Assembly: GCF_014650775.1 (NCBI RefSeq)
Contig: NZ_BMVP01000010.1
Location: forward strand, 124,001 to 188,000
Length of the DNA: 64,000 bases
Reading direction: 5' to 3'
DNA from: Streptomyces cirratus
Lineage (GTDB): Bacteria; Actinomycetota; Actinomycetes; Streptomycetales; Streptomycetaceae
Under the pieces are notes generated by a model that was not told where the DNA came from, did not search any database, and saw only the letters and a program-made list of their open reading frames with translations. Of the stretch, positions 57,664-64,000 are shown piece after piece. The translations under genes were made by a program, and so were the position numbers. Each line of letters opens with the position of its first letter. The first letter of the stretch is position 1.

Positions 57664-59076
57664 TCAGGAGGCGTGGGGGGCGGTGCGCGGGACCGTGACC
57701 GTCACGCGCAGCCCGTGGGGCGGGTTCGTCGCATACGAGAGGGACCCGCCGCCCGAGGCGAGCAGCGCCCGGGAGATGGACAGTCCGAGGCCGGAGCCCT
57801 TGACGTTCTGGTGGCGTCCGCTGCGCCAGAAGCGGTCGCCGATCCGCTGGAGTTCCTCCTCGGTGAGGCCGGGGCCGCGGTCGGCGACGACCACGTGGAC
57901 CGAGCGGTCCTGCGCGGTGACCGACACCTCGACCTCCTCTCCCTCGGGGGTGAACTTGAGGGCGTTGTCGATGACGGCGTCCAGGGCGCTGGACAGCGCG
58001 ATGGGATCGGCCCACCCGGTGACGGCGGAGGGCCCGGTCTCCGTCAGCCGTACGCCCTTCTCCTCGGCGTAGGGACGCCAGGCGGCGACCCGTTCGGCGG
58101 TGAGGGCGCCGATGTCGGTCAGGCTGATCTCGGCGGTGGCGTGCTCGGCCAGCGCCAGGTCCAGCAGGTCGTCCAGGACCTGCGTCAGGCGTTTGCCCTC
58201 GGTGCGTACGGAGGCGATCTCCGCGTTGCCCTCGGGCAGTTCGAGGGCGAGCAGCTCGATCCGCAGGAGCAGCGCGGCGAGCGGGTTGCGCAGCTGGTGG
58301 GAGGCGTCGGCGACGAACGCCCGCTGCTGCTCCAGTACGTCTTCCACGTTGTCGGCCATCTCGTTGAACGAGTGGGCCAGGCGCTGGAGTTCCGGCGGGC
58401 CGCCGGCGGCGGCGACGCGGGAGTTCATCCGTCCGGTGGCGATGCCGTGGGCGGCGGCGTCCAGGGTCCGGACGGGCTTGAGGACCCAGCTGGTGAGCCG
58501 CAGGGCGGCCCCGAACGCCAGCAGCATGGCGGCGGCGAGACCGCCCGCGATCAGCAGCCAGCCCTGCAGGATCCGCCCCCGCAGCTGGCCGGTGGGCGAT
58601 TCGGTGGCTACCACGGCGACGACGTCCCCGTCGAGGACGACCGGGGAGGCGACGAGGAGTTTCCCCTGGGTCTGCCAGGGCCACACCTGGCCCGGGTCGT
58701 GGCTCCGGCGTCCGGCCAGGGCTTCCTCGAAGGCCCGGCGGCCCTCGCCGGACTCCGGGAGCTGCCACCAGCCGGGGGCGCGGACCATGGCGTTGTCGTC
58801 GCGGTAGAAGATGCCGACGCGGATGCCGTACAGCTCCTGGTAGCGGGCCAGTTCCAGCTGGAGGGTCTCGCGGCGCTGGCCCGCGCCGGGGGCGGCCGAG
58901 CCCTCGGAGTCGATGACGAACTGGGCGAGGGCGGCGAAGCGGGCGCTGTCGTCGATCCGGTCGACGACCACCTTCTGCTGCTGGCCCGCGGCCAGGCTGA
59001 CGGCGAGCGGGAAGCCGAGCGCGAGCAGGACGCCCGCCATGAGGACGATGAGCAGGGGGAGCAGTCGGGCGCGCAC
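57664..59076 (-). CDS. gluK: Sensor histidine kinase, probable GluK
   Basis: A membrane histidine kinase of 470 residues: TM1 (LLPLLIVLMAGVLLALGFPLAV), an extracytoplasmic sensor of about 135 residues, TM2 (WLLIAGGLAAAMLLAFGAAL), HAMP (LKPVRTLDAAAHGIATGRMNSR), the HisKA box with His260 (FVADASHQLRNPLAAL), then the N (ALDAVIDNALKFTP), G1 (VADRGPGL) and G2 (KGSGLGLSI) ATP motifs. The GTG at 59076 is placed 13 bases after the regulator stop. Position directly next to gluABCD, in the order kinase-regulator-gluA, matches the GluK-GluR system of Streptomyces, which senses glutamate. Name confidence is lower than family confidence. Confidence 0.85.
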   Translation of the reverse strand: MRARLLPLLIVLMAGVLLALGFPLAVSLAAGQQQKVVVDRIDDSARFAALAQFVIDSEGSAAPGAGQRRETLQLELARYQELYGIRVGIFYRDDNAMVRAPGWWQLPESGEGRRAFEEALAGRRSHDPGQVWPWQTQGKLLVASPVVLDGDVVAVVATESPTGQLRGRILQGWLLIAGGLAAAMLLAFGAALRLTSWVLKPVRTLDAAAHGIATGRMNSRVAAAGGPPELQRLAHSFNEMADNVEDVLEQQRAFVADASHQLRNPLAALLLRIELLALELPEGNAEIASVRTEGKRLTQVLDDLLDLALAEHATAEISLTDIGALTAERVAAWRPYAEEKGVRLTETGPSAVTGWADPIALSSALDAVIDNALKFTPEGEEVEVSVTAQDRSVHVVVADRGPGLTEEELQRIGDRFWRSGRHQNVKGSGLGLSISRALLASGGGSLSYATNPPHGLRVTVTVPRTAPHAS

Positions 59077-59089
59077 GACGGGATTTCCG

Positions 59090-59806
59090 CTAGGGGGCGG
59101 CCGGGGCGACGAGCCGGTAGCCCACCCCGCGGACGGTTTCGATGAGGGCCGGCATGCGCAGCTTGGAGCGCAGCGAGGCGACGTGGACTTCGAGGGTCCG
59201 CCCGGTGCCCTCCCAACTGGTGCGCCACACCTCGCTGATGATCTGCTCGCGCCGGAAGACGACCCCGGGGCGCTGGGCGAGCAGCGCGAGCAGGTCGAAC
59301 TCCTTGCGGGTGAGGGGGACGTCGGCGCCGTCCACGGTGACGCGGCGGGTGGGCAGCTCGATGGCGACGGGGCCGAGCCGGACCACGGACGGGGCGCCGG
59401 TCCCGGTGGCGGCTGCCTCTTCGGAGGCGCCGGTGCGGCGGGCGACGGCATGGATGCGGGCGAGGAGCTCGCCGGTGTCGTAGGGCTTGACCACGTAGTC
59501 GTCGGCGCCCATGTTCAGGCCGTGGATGCGGGAGCGTACGTCGCCGCGCGCGGTCACCATGATCACGGGCGTGGCGGTGCGCTTGCGGATCTTGCCGCAC
59601 ACCTCGTAGCCGTCCTGGTCGGGCAGGCCGAGGTCGAGCAGGATCACACCGTAGGGCGGGGCGGAGGGCTGGGCACCGGGCGGCAGCAGGGCGTGGAGGG
59701 CCTCCTCGCCGCTGCGGGCATGGGTGACCTGGAAGCCGTGCCGGGCGAGGATCGCGGACAGCGCGGCGGCGACGTGGTCGTCGTCCTCGACGAGCAGCAG
59801 TCTCAC
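59090..59806 (-). CDS. gluR: Response regulator (OmpR/PhoB type), probable GluR
   Basis: A 238-residue regulator. The receiver has the acidic pocket Glu7-Asp8-Asp9, phospho-acceptor Asp58 (ILLDLGLPD), Thr in VTARG and Lys in YVVKPY. A winged-helix domain (LTRKEFDLLALLAQRPGVVFRREQIISEVW, GTGRTLEVHVASLRSKL) follows after an Ala/Thr linker. The GTG at 59806 has AGGAAGGGG upstream. It is divergent from gluA with 279 bases between, so direct control of gluABCD is likely. It starts the two-gene unit with the kinase. Confidence 0.87.
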   Translation of the reverse strand: MRLLLVEDDDHVAAALSAILARHGFQVTHARSGEEALHALLPPGAQPSAPPYGVILLDLGLPDQDGYEVCGKIRKRTATPVIMVTARGDVRSRIHGLNMGADDYVVKPYDTGELLARIHAVARRTGASEEAAATGTGAPSVVRLGPVAIELPTRRVTVDGADVPLTRKEFDLLALLAQRPGVVFRREQIISEVWRTSWEGTGRTLEVHVASLRSKLRMPALIETVRGVGYRLVAPAAP

Positions 59807-60085
59807 GGGGCCCCTTCCTCTGTTGGTCCGTGGCGCACGGCGTGGCCACCCTGCATCCACGCCGATGCAGACTCCCACGTCAAGAGGGTTCCGGTCTTGC
59901 GAGTCTTCCGTTATGCACCCGGTACGCGTAAGAAGAGGCGCGCAAGGGAGCGGATCGCGGTCGCCCACGGAGCGTATCCGGGCGAGGCCGGATCGTTATG
60001 CTCAATTCTCCCTCAGATGTGATGACGGTGTGAGTTCCCCGTCACTACTGTCCTCCCAACCGACGGAGGACGGAGCAAGAAGCCG
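59807..60085. promoter_or_regulatory. Divergent gluR / gluA control region
   Basis: 279 bases. Visible symmetry: CTGCAT/ATGCAG arms (59851-59856, 59865-59870), ATCCGG/CCGGAT arms (59976-59981, 59988-59993), and a direct repeat CGTTATGC at 59909-59916 and 59994-60001. Any could be the response-regulator site. The second CGTTATGC is 85 bases upstream of gluA. Confidence 0.5.
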
Positions 60086-60871
60086 ATGAGCGGAGTATCA
60101 GTGACCAAGGACGTGCAGGACGCGGCCGGTGCCGCGGACGACCTGGTCGTACTGAGCAACGTCAACAAGCACTTCGGCGCGCTGCACGTGCTTCAGAACA
60201 TCGATCTGAGCATTGCCCGCGGTGAGGTCGTCGTGGTGATCGGTCCCTCGGGATCGGGCAAGTCCACGCTGTGCCGGACCATCAACCGGCTGGAGACGAT
60301 CGATTCGGGGACCATCACGGTCGACGGCAAGGAACTGCCTTCCGAGGGCAGGGAGTTGGCGCGGCTGCGGGCCGATGTCGGCATGGTCTTCCAGTCCTTC
60401 AACCTGTTCGCGCACAAGACGGTGCTGCAGAACGTGATGCTGGGACAGCTCAAGGTCCGCAAGACGGACCAGGCGGCGGCGCTGGAGAAGGCGAAGTCGC
60501 TGCTGGACCGGGTGGGGGTCGGCTCGCAGGCGGACAAGTACCCGGCGCAGCTCTCCGGTGGCCAGCAGCAGCGCGTGGCGATCGCCCGGGCGCTGGCGAT
60601 GGACCCGAAGGTGATGCTGTTCGACGAGCCGACCTCGGCTCTCGACCCGGAGATGATCAACGAGGTGCTGGAGGTCATGCAGCAGCTCGCCCGGGAGGGC
60701 ATGACGATGGTGGTCGTCACGCACGAGATGGGCTTCGCCCGCTCCGCGGCCAACCGGGTCGTCTTCATGGCGGACGGGAAGATCGTCGAAGAGGCCGCGC
60801 CGGAGCAGTTCTTCGCCAACCCGCGCAGCGACCGTGCCAAGGACTTCCTGTCGAAGATCCTGCACCACTGA
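60086..60871 (+). CDS. gluA: Glutamate ABC transporter ATP-binding protein
   Basis: The ATPase of a polar amino-acid (PAAT) importer, 261 residues. Motifs are Walker A GPSGSGKS (53-60), Q-loop FQSFNLF, signature LSGGQQQR, Walker [15 protein letters not shown] and switch His in VVTHEMGFA. The order gluA-B-C-D and the divergent two-component system fit the glutamate uptake system of Streptomyces and Corynebacterium. The substrate is inferred from that context, since ATPases do not show specificity. The ATG at 60086 has GGAGCAAGAAG upstream. A GTG at 60101 is an alternative. Confidence 0.93.
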   Translation: MSGVSVTKDVQDAAGAADDLVVLSNVNKHFGALHVLQNIDLSIARGEVVVVIGPSGSGKSTLCRTINRLETIDSGTITVDGKELPSEGRELARLRADVGMVFQSFNLFAHKTVLQNVMLGQLKVRKTDQAAALEKAKSLLDRVGVGSQADKYPAQLSGGQQQRVAIARALAMDPKVMLFDEPTSALDPEMINEVLEVMQQLAREGMTMVVVTHEMGFARSAANRVVFMADGKIVEEAAPEQFFANPRSDRAKDFLSKILHH

Positions 60872-60889
60872 CGGTCCTTGTCTGGTAGT

Positions 60890-60910
60890 GATCCGGTGGC
60901 GGCCCGGATC
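60890..60910 (+). promoter_or_regulatory. Intercistronic hairpin between gluA and gluB
   Basis: GATCCGG at 60890-60896 pairs with CCGGATC at 60904-60910 (7-bp stem, 7-nt loop), 18 bases after the gluA stop. It lies before the binding-protein gene, the position of mRNA-stabilising or partially terminating hairpins in binding-protein operons. Confidence 0.55.
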
Positions 60911-60958
60911 CACGTGTCGCTCGCCGTCCAACAACGTCTGATCCGAGGGAAGTTCACG

Positions 60959-61810
60959 ATGAAGCTTTACAAGGCCGGTGCGGCCGTGGCCGCGGCCGTC
61001 GCTCTCGCCCTGACCGCGACCGCCTGCGGCGGCGGCAGCAGCGACAAGTCCTCCGGCGGCGACTCGGCCGGTGGTGGCAAGGGCAAGATCGTCATCGGCA
61101 TCAAGTTCGACCAGCCGGGTGTGGGTCTCAAGACCCCGGACGGCAAGTTCACCGGGTTCGACGTCGACGTCGCGACGTACGTGGCCAAGGAACTCGGCTA
61201 CGAGGCCAACCAGATCGAGTTCAAGCAGGCCGTCAGCTCCGAGCGCGAGAACCTGATCGCCAACGGCGACGTCAAGCTGGTCGTCGCGAGCTACTCGATC
61301 AACGACAAGCGCAAGGAGAAGGTCGACTTCGCCGGCCCGTACTTCCTCGCCCACCAGGACCTGCTGGTCCGCGCCGACGAGACCTCGATCACCAAGGCCG
61401 AGGACCTCAACAAGAAGAAGCTCTGCTCCGTCACCGGCTCCACCTCGGCGCAGAACGTCAAGACCAAGCTCGCTCCCGAGGCGGACCTCCAGCAGTTCCC
61501 CGGCTACTCCGAGTGCCTCACCGGCCTGGAGAACAAGGCCGTGGACGCCCTGACCACGGACAACTCGATCCTCGCGGGCTACGCCGCGCAGGAGAAGAAC
61601 AAGGGCAAGTTCAAGCTGGCCGGGCTGAGCCTGAGCAACGAGAACTACGGCATCGGCCTCAAGAAGGGCGACAAGGACCTGCAGACCAAGGTCAACGCCG
61701 CCCTCAAGAAGATGGTCACCGACGGTGCCTGGGACGCGGCCGTGAAGAAGAACTTCGGGCCGGCCGACTACAAGAACGAGCCTGCCCCGCAGATCACCGA
61801 AGGCAGCTGA
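60959..61810 (+). CDS. gluB: Glutamate-binding lipoprotein
   Basis: The extracellular substrate-binding lipoprotein, 283 residues. The signal peptide ends in lipobox LTATAC with Cys23, followed by a Gly/Ser linker and a family 3 (SBP_bac_3) fold: IVIGIKFDQPGVGLKTPDGKFTGFDVDVA, DVKLVVASYSINDKRKEKVDFAGPYF, and LCSVTGSTSAQNV. These match glutamate/glutamine/aspartate binders such as GluB. The ATG at 60959 follows GAGGGAAG. It is 87 bases after gluA and 83 before gluC. Expression is probably the highest in the operon because of the preceding hairpin. Confidence 0.94.
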   Translation: MKLYKAGAAVAAAVALALTATACGGGSSDKSSGGDSAGGGKGKIVIGIKFDQPGVGLKTPDGKFTGFDVDVATYVAKELGYEANQIEFKQAVSSERENLIANGDVKLVVASYSINDKRKEKVDFAGPYFLAHQDLLVRADETSITKAEDLNKKKLCSVTGSTSAQNVKTKLAPEADLQQFPGYSECLTGLENKAVDALTTDNSILAGYAAQEKNKGKFKLAGLSLSNENYGIGLKKGDKDLQTKVNAALKKMVTDGAWDAAVKKNFGPADYKNEPAPQITEGS

Positions 61811-61893
61811 TTCCCCGGTGGGGAGCGTCGCCGCCCGCCTGCCGCGGGCGTCGGCGCACCCCACCGGCCATCCTGGGGAGAGCGCAGGGCAAC

Positions 61894-62568
61894 GTGTTCG
61901 ACTTTCTTGATTCCGGGCAGTACGACCTGCTCGGAGCCTTCTGGGTGACGGTTCAGCTCACCCTCTACTCGGCGGCGGGCTCCCTCATATGGGGCACCGT
62001 CCTGGCCGGGATACGGGTCAGCCCGGTCCCGCTGATGCGCGGCTTCGCCGCCGTGTACGTCAACGTGGTGCGCAACACGCCGCTGACCGCGCTGATCCTC
62101 GGCTGCTCACTGGGCCTCAGCCAGACCCTGGGCATCACGCTCGGCGGTGACACCTTCAAGGAGACCGGCTTCCGGCTGGCCGTCCTCGGCCTGACCGCCT
62201 ACACCGGCACCTTCGTCTGCGAGGCGCTGCGCTCCGGCATCAACACCGTGCCCGTCGGGCAGGCCGAGGCCGCCCGCGCGCTGGGTCTGAGCTTCTTCCA
62301 GGTGCTCACGCTGATCGTGCTCCCCCAGGCCTTCCGGGCGGTCATCGCCCCCCTCGCGAACGTGCTGATCGCCCTCACCAAGAACACCACGGTGGCGGCG
62401 GCCATCGGCGTGGCCGAAGCGGCCCTGCTGATGAAGGAAATGATCGAGAACGAGGCGCAGGCGCTCTTCGAGGTCTTCGCGGTGTTCGCCTTCGGCTTCG
62501 TCGTACTCACCCTCCCCACCGGCCTGCTGCTCGGCTGGGCGGCCAAGCGAATGGCGGTGAAGCGATGA
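61894..62568 (+). CDS. gluC: Glutamate ABC transporter permease 1
   Basis: An inner-membrane permease of 224 residues, about five helices, of the HisM/PAAT type (starting FDFLDSGQYDLLGAFWVTVQLTLYSA). The cytoplasmic EAA-type loop, which docks on the ATPase, reads EAARALGLSFFQVLTLIVLPQAFRAVIAPL. The GTG at 61894 is preceded by GGGGAGAG. Its stop overlaps the gluD start by 4 bases (ATGA), implying translational coupling. Confidence 0.93.
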   Translation: MFDFLDSGQYDLLGAFWVTVQLTLYSAAGSLIWGTVLAGIRVSPVPLMRGFAAVYVNVVRNTPLTALILGCSLGLSQTLGITLGGDTFKETGFRLAVLGLTAYTGTFVCEALRSGINTVPVGQAEAARALGLSFFQVLTLIVLPQAFRAVIAPLANVLIALTKNTTVAAAIGVAEAALLMKEMIENEAQALFEVFAVFAFGFVVLTLPTGLLLGWAAKRMAVKR

Positions 62569-63449
62569 GCACCGTGCTGTACGACACCCCCGGCCCGAAG
62601 GCCAAGGTCCGCAACTGGATCTACTCCGCCGTGTTCATCGTGCTGCTGGGCCTCGCCCTGTGGTGGGCGCTGGGCCTGATGGCGGACAAGCACCAGCTCG
62701 ACGGCGACAAGTGGAGCCCGTTCGTCACCGACGGGCAGGTCTGGACGACGTTCCTGATCCCCGGCCTGCTGGAGACGCTGAAGGCCGGTGTGATCGCCAT
62801 GGTGATCGCGCTTCCGCTCGGCGCGCTGTTCGGGATCGGCCGGCTCTCCGACCACGCCTGGGTGCGCGTCCCGGTCGGGGCGGTCGTGGAGTTCTTCCGC
62901 GCCATCCCGGTCCTGATGCTGATGCTGTTCGGCAGCGCCCTGTACGTGCAGTACTCCAGCGTCGAGTCCGAGATCCGGCCGCTGTACGCGGTGGTCACGG
63001 GCCTGGTCCTGTACAACGCCTCGGTCATCGCGGAGATCGTCCGCGCCGGCATCCAGTCGCTGCCGCGCGGACAGACGGACGCGGCCAAGGCGATCGGCAT
63101 GCGCAAGGGCCAGACGATGGCCTACGTCCTGCTCCCGCAGGCCGTGACGGCCATGCTGCCGGCGCTGGTGAGCCAGCTCGTGGTGATCCTCAAGGACACC
63201 GCGCTCGGTGGCGCGGTCCTGGGTTACGGGGAGCTGCTGTCGATGAGCCGGCAGATCTCGGCGAACTACAGCAACACCATCCCGAGCCTGATCGTGATCG
63301 CGGCGCTGTTCGTCGCGGTGAACTACGGCCTCGCCTCGTCCGCCTCCTGGCTGGAGGGCCGGCTGCGGCAGTCGAAGAAGAGCACCGGCGCGGTCGTCGG
63401 TGTGGCGGAGGCCAGCGACCTGGCAACCGGCAACAACAGCGTGGGGTGA
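62565..63449 (+). CDS. gluD: Glutamate ABC transporter permease 2
   Basis: The second permease, 294 residues. It has an N-terminal helix (YSAVFIVLLGLALWWALGLM), an extracellular segment, then the permease core (LIPGLLETLKAGVIAMVIALPLGALFGIGRL) and the EAA loop DAAKAIGMRKGQTMAYVLLPQAVTAMLPALVSQ. The last 30 residues are a soluble tail. The ATG overlaps the gluC stop. It ends the operon before the hairpin 63522-63559. Confidence 0.93.
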   Translation: MSTVLYDTPGPKAKVRNWIYSAVFIVLLGLALWWALGLMADKHQLDGDKWSPFVTDGQVWTTFLIPGLLETLKAGVIAMVIALPLGALFGIGRLSDHAWVRVPVGAVVEFFRAIPVLMLMLFGSALYVQYSSVESEIRPLYAVVTGLVLYNASVIAEIVRAGIQSLPRGQTDAAKAIGMRKGQTMAYVLLPQAVTAMLPALVSQLVVILKDTALGGAVLGYGELLSMSRQISANYSNTIPSLIVIAALFVAVNYGLASSASWLEGRLRQSKKSTGAVVGVAEASDLATGNNSVG

Positions 63450-63521
63450 CTCCCGGCCGACGCGGACCGAGTGCCCGCTGACGGTAAGTCCGCTGATGCG
63501 AAGTCAGTCATAGTGCGTAGC

Positions 63522-63559
63522 CTGTGTGGTGCGGCGGAATCCTCCGCCGCACCACACAG
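63522..63559 (+). terminator. Terminator of the gluABCD operon
   Basis: A perfect 17-bp stem (63522-63538 with 63543-63559) with a 4-nt ATCC loop, 72 bases after the gluD stop and 89 before the next start. Confidence 0.92.
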
Positions 63560-63648
63560 TGCTGTCCGGACCGGTGTCACTTGACGCAGGCACTTCCAGT
63601 CGGTTGCATACGTTGTGTGATCACATACCGGACATCGGGAGCCGCATC

Positions 63649-64000
63649 ATGGACCCGGTGATCGTCGTCGGCGCGGGGCCCGTCGGGCTGTCCCTGTCCC
63701 TCGCCCTGGCCGGCCAGGGCGTGCCCTCCGTCGTACTGGACGAAGGGCCCGGCAAGGACGAGCCCCGGCCGGCCCGTTCCGTCGTCCTGCACGCCGACAC
63801 CGCCTCCATGGCCCACCGGCTCGGCTGTACGACGCTGCGCGACGAAGGGGCGTACTACGCGGCCTGGCGCACGATGCGGCGGGGCCGCGACGCCCGGCGG
63901 ATCACCTTCGAGGACCACCCGGCGCCGCTGCACCTGCCGCAGCACGCCCTGACGCGCGGACTGCGGGACGCCGCCGCCATCCACCCGCTGGTCCGGCTGA
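63649..64000 (+). CDS. FAD-dependent monooxygenase, 3' end beyond window
   Basis: The first 117 residues of an aromatic-ring-hydroxylase-type flavoprotein. The N-terminal Rossmann motif is VIVVGAGPVGLSLSLALAGQG (GxGxxG at 8-13), with the acidic strand-2 end in VVLDEGPG. Then comes RPARSVVLHADTASMAHRLG, which matches the FAD-binding-3/PheA-TfdB-like group. The catalytic and substrate regions are outside the window. The ATG at 63649 has GGGAG 8 bases upstream. It follows gluD on the same strand behind a strong terminator, so it is a separate unit. Substrate unknown. Confidence 0.85.
   Translation, partial: MDPVIVVGAGPVGLSLSLALAGQGVPSVVLDEGPGKDEPRPARSVVLHADTASMAHRLGCTTLRDEGAYYAAWRTMRRGRDARRITFEDHPAPLHLPQHALTRGLRDAAAIHPLVRL

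Noticed and set aside
57664-59806. Assigning the two-component system to the SCO5784/SCO5785 pair near miaB
   Set aside because: The kinase-regulator-gluA order and direct divergence from gluABCD fit GluK-GluR better. The other pair seems absent here, with the glycan locus in that place.
1-64000. tRNA genes, CRISPR arrays, insertion sequences, integrases, phage genes
   Set aside because: I read for cloverleaf-like tRNA ends, regular direct repeats with spacers, transposase motifs and integrase motifs and saw none. The repeats present are short and tandem.

Overview
The window is a high-GC actinobacterial chromosome segment, almost certainly Streptomyces or a close relative such as Kitasatospora. 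The evidence is the strong third-position GC, GTG starts with GGAGG-type ribosome binding sites, a principal sigma factor of HrdB type with a Lys/Ala-rich linker, a WhiH-type sporulation regulator, and a gene order that, from memory, follows the S. coelicolor core from about SCO5822 down to SCO5774. I see no tRNA or rRNA gene, CRISPR array, insertion sequence or integrase.

Layout. 1-6,283: 5'-proximal part of topoisomerase IV subunit B (parE), a small zinc-ribbon protein, a secreted trypsin, hrdB and whiH. 6,284-13,073: an ABC ATPase-permease fusion, a Nudix/NrtR-type protein, a glycogen-debranching-like enzyme and a DUF4192 protein. 13,205-17,900: RecQ helicase, an unknown protein, a fragment-like protein resembling a helicase C-terminal domain, and RNase HII. 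17,982-23,530: a divergent TetR/MFS pair with twin operators, then an ADP-ribosylglycohydrolase, a histidine phosphatase, a DUF4937 protein and an arylamine N-acetyltransferase. 23,750-30,647: nucleotide supply and DNA damage, with nrdR-nrdJ (B12-dependent ribonucleotide reductase), lexA and a DinG-type helicase.

30,700-37,729: a four-gene NRPS-independent siderophore (NIS) operon: a diaminobutyrate-type aminotransferase, two IucA/IucC synthetases and a GNAT acyltransferase. It has an unusual load of in-frame tandem repeats, and one synthetase carries a roughly 370-residue disordered N-terminal extension containing an internal duplication. 38,018-50,517: a lipoprotein protease, hflX, an M1 peptidase, rshA, dapF, a membrane protein, miaA, two small proteins (one an MT0933-type antitoxin), an extradiol-dioxygenase-like protein and miaB.

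50,638-63,449: an orphan TAXI binding protein, then a compact carbohydrate locus (ROK kinase, LacI regulator, GH5 enzyme, Tat-exported GH85 endo-beta-N-acetylglucosaminidase) that looks like a minimal N-glycan core utilisation system. It is followed by a two-component system divergent from a gluABCD glutamate ABC transporter, probably GluK-GluR. The window ends inside an FAD-dependent monooxygenase.

The two most interesting accessory loci are the NIS siderophore operon, whose product cannot be assigned from sequence, and the GH85/GH5/ROK/LacI locus with its array of repeated candidate operator half-sites. S. coelicolor correspondences are recollection of gene order, not a database result.
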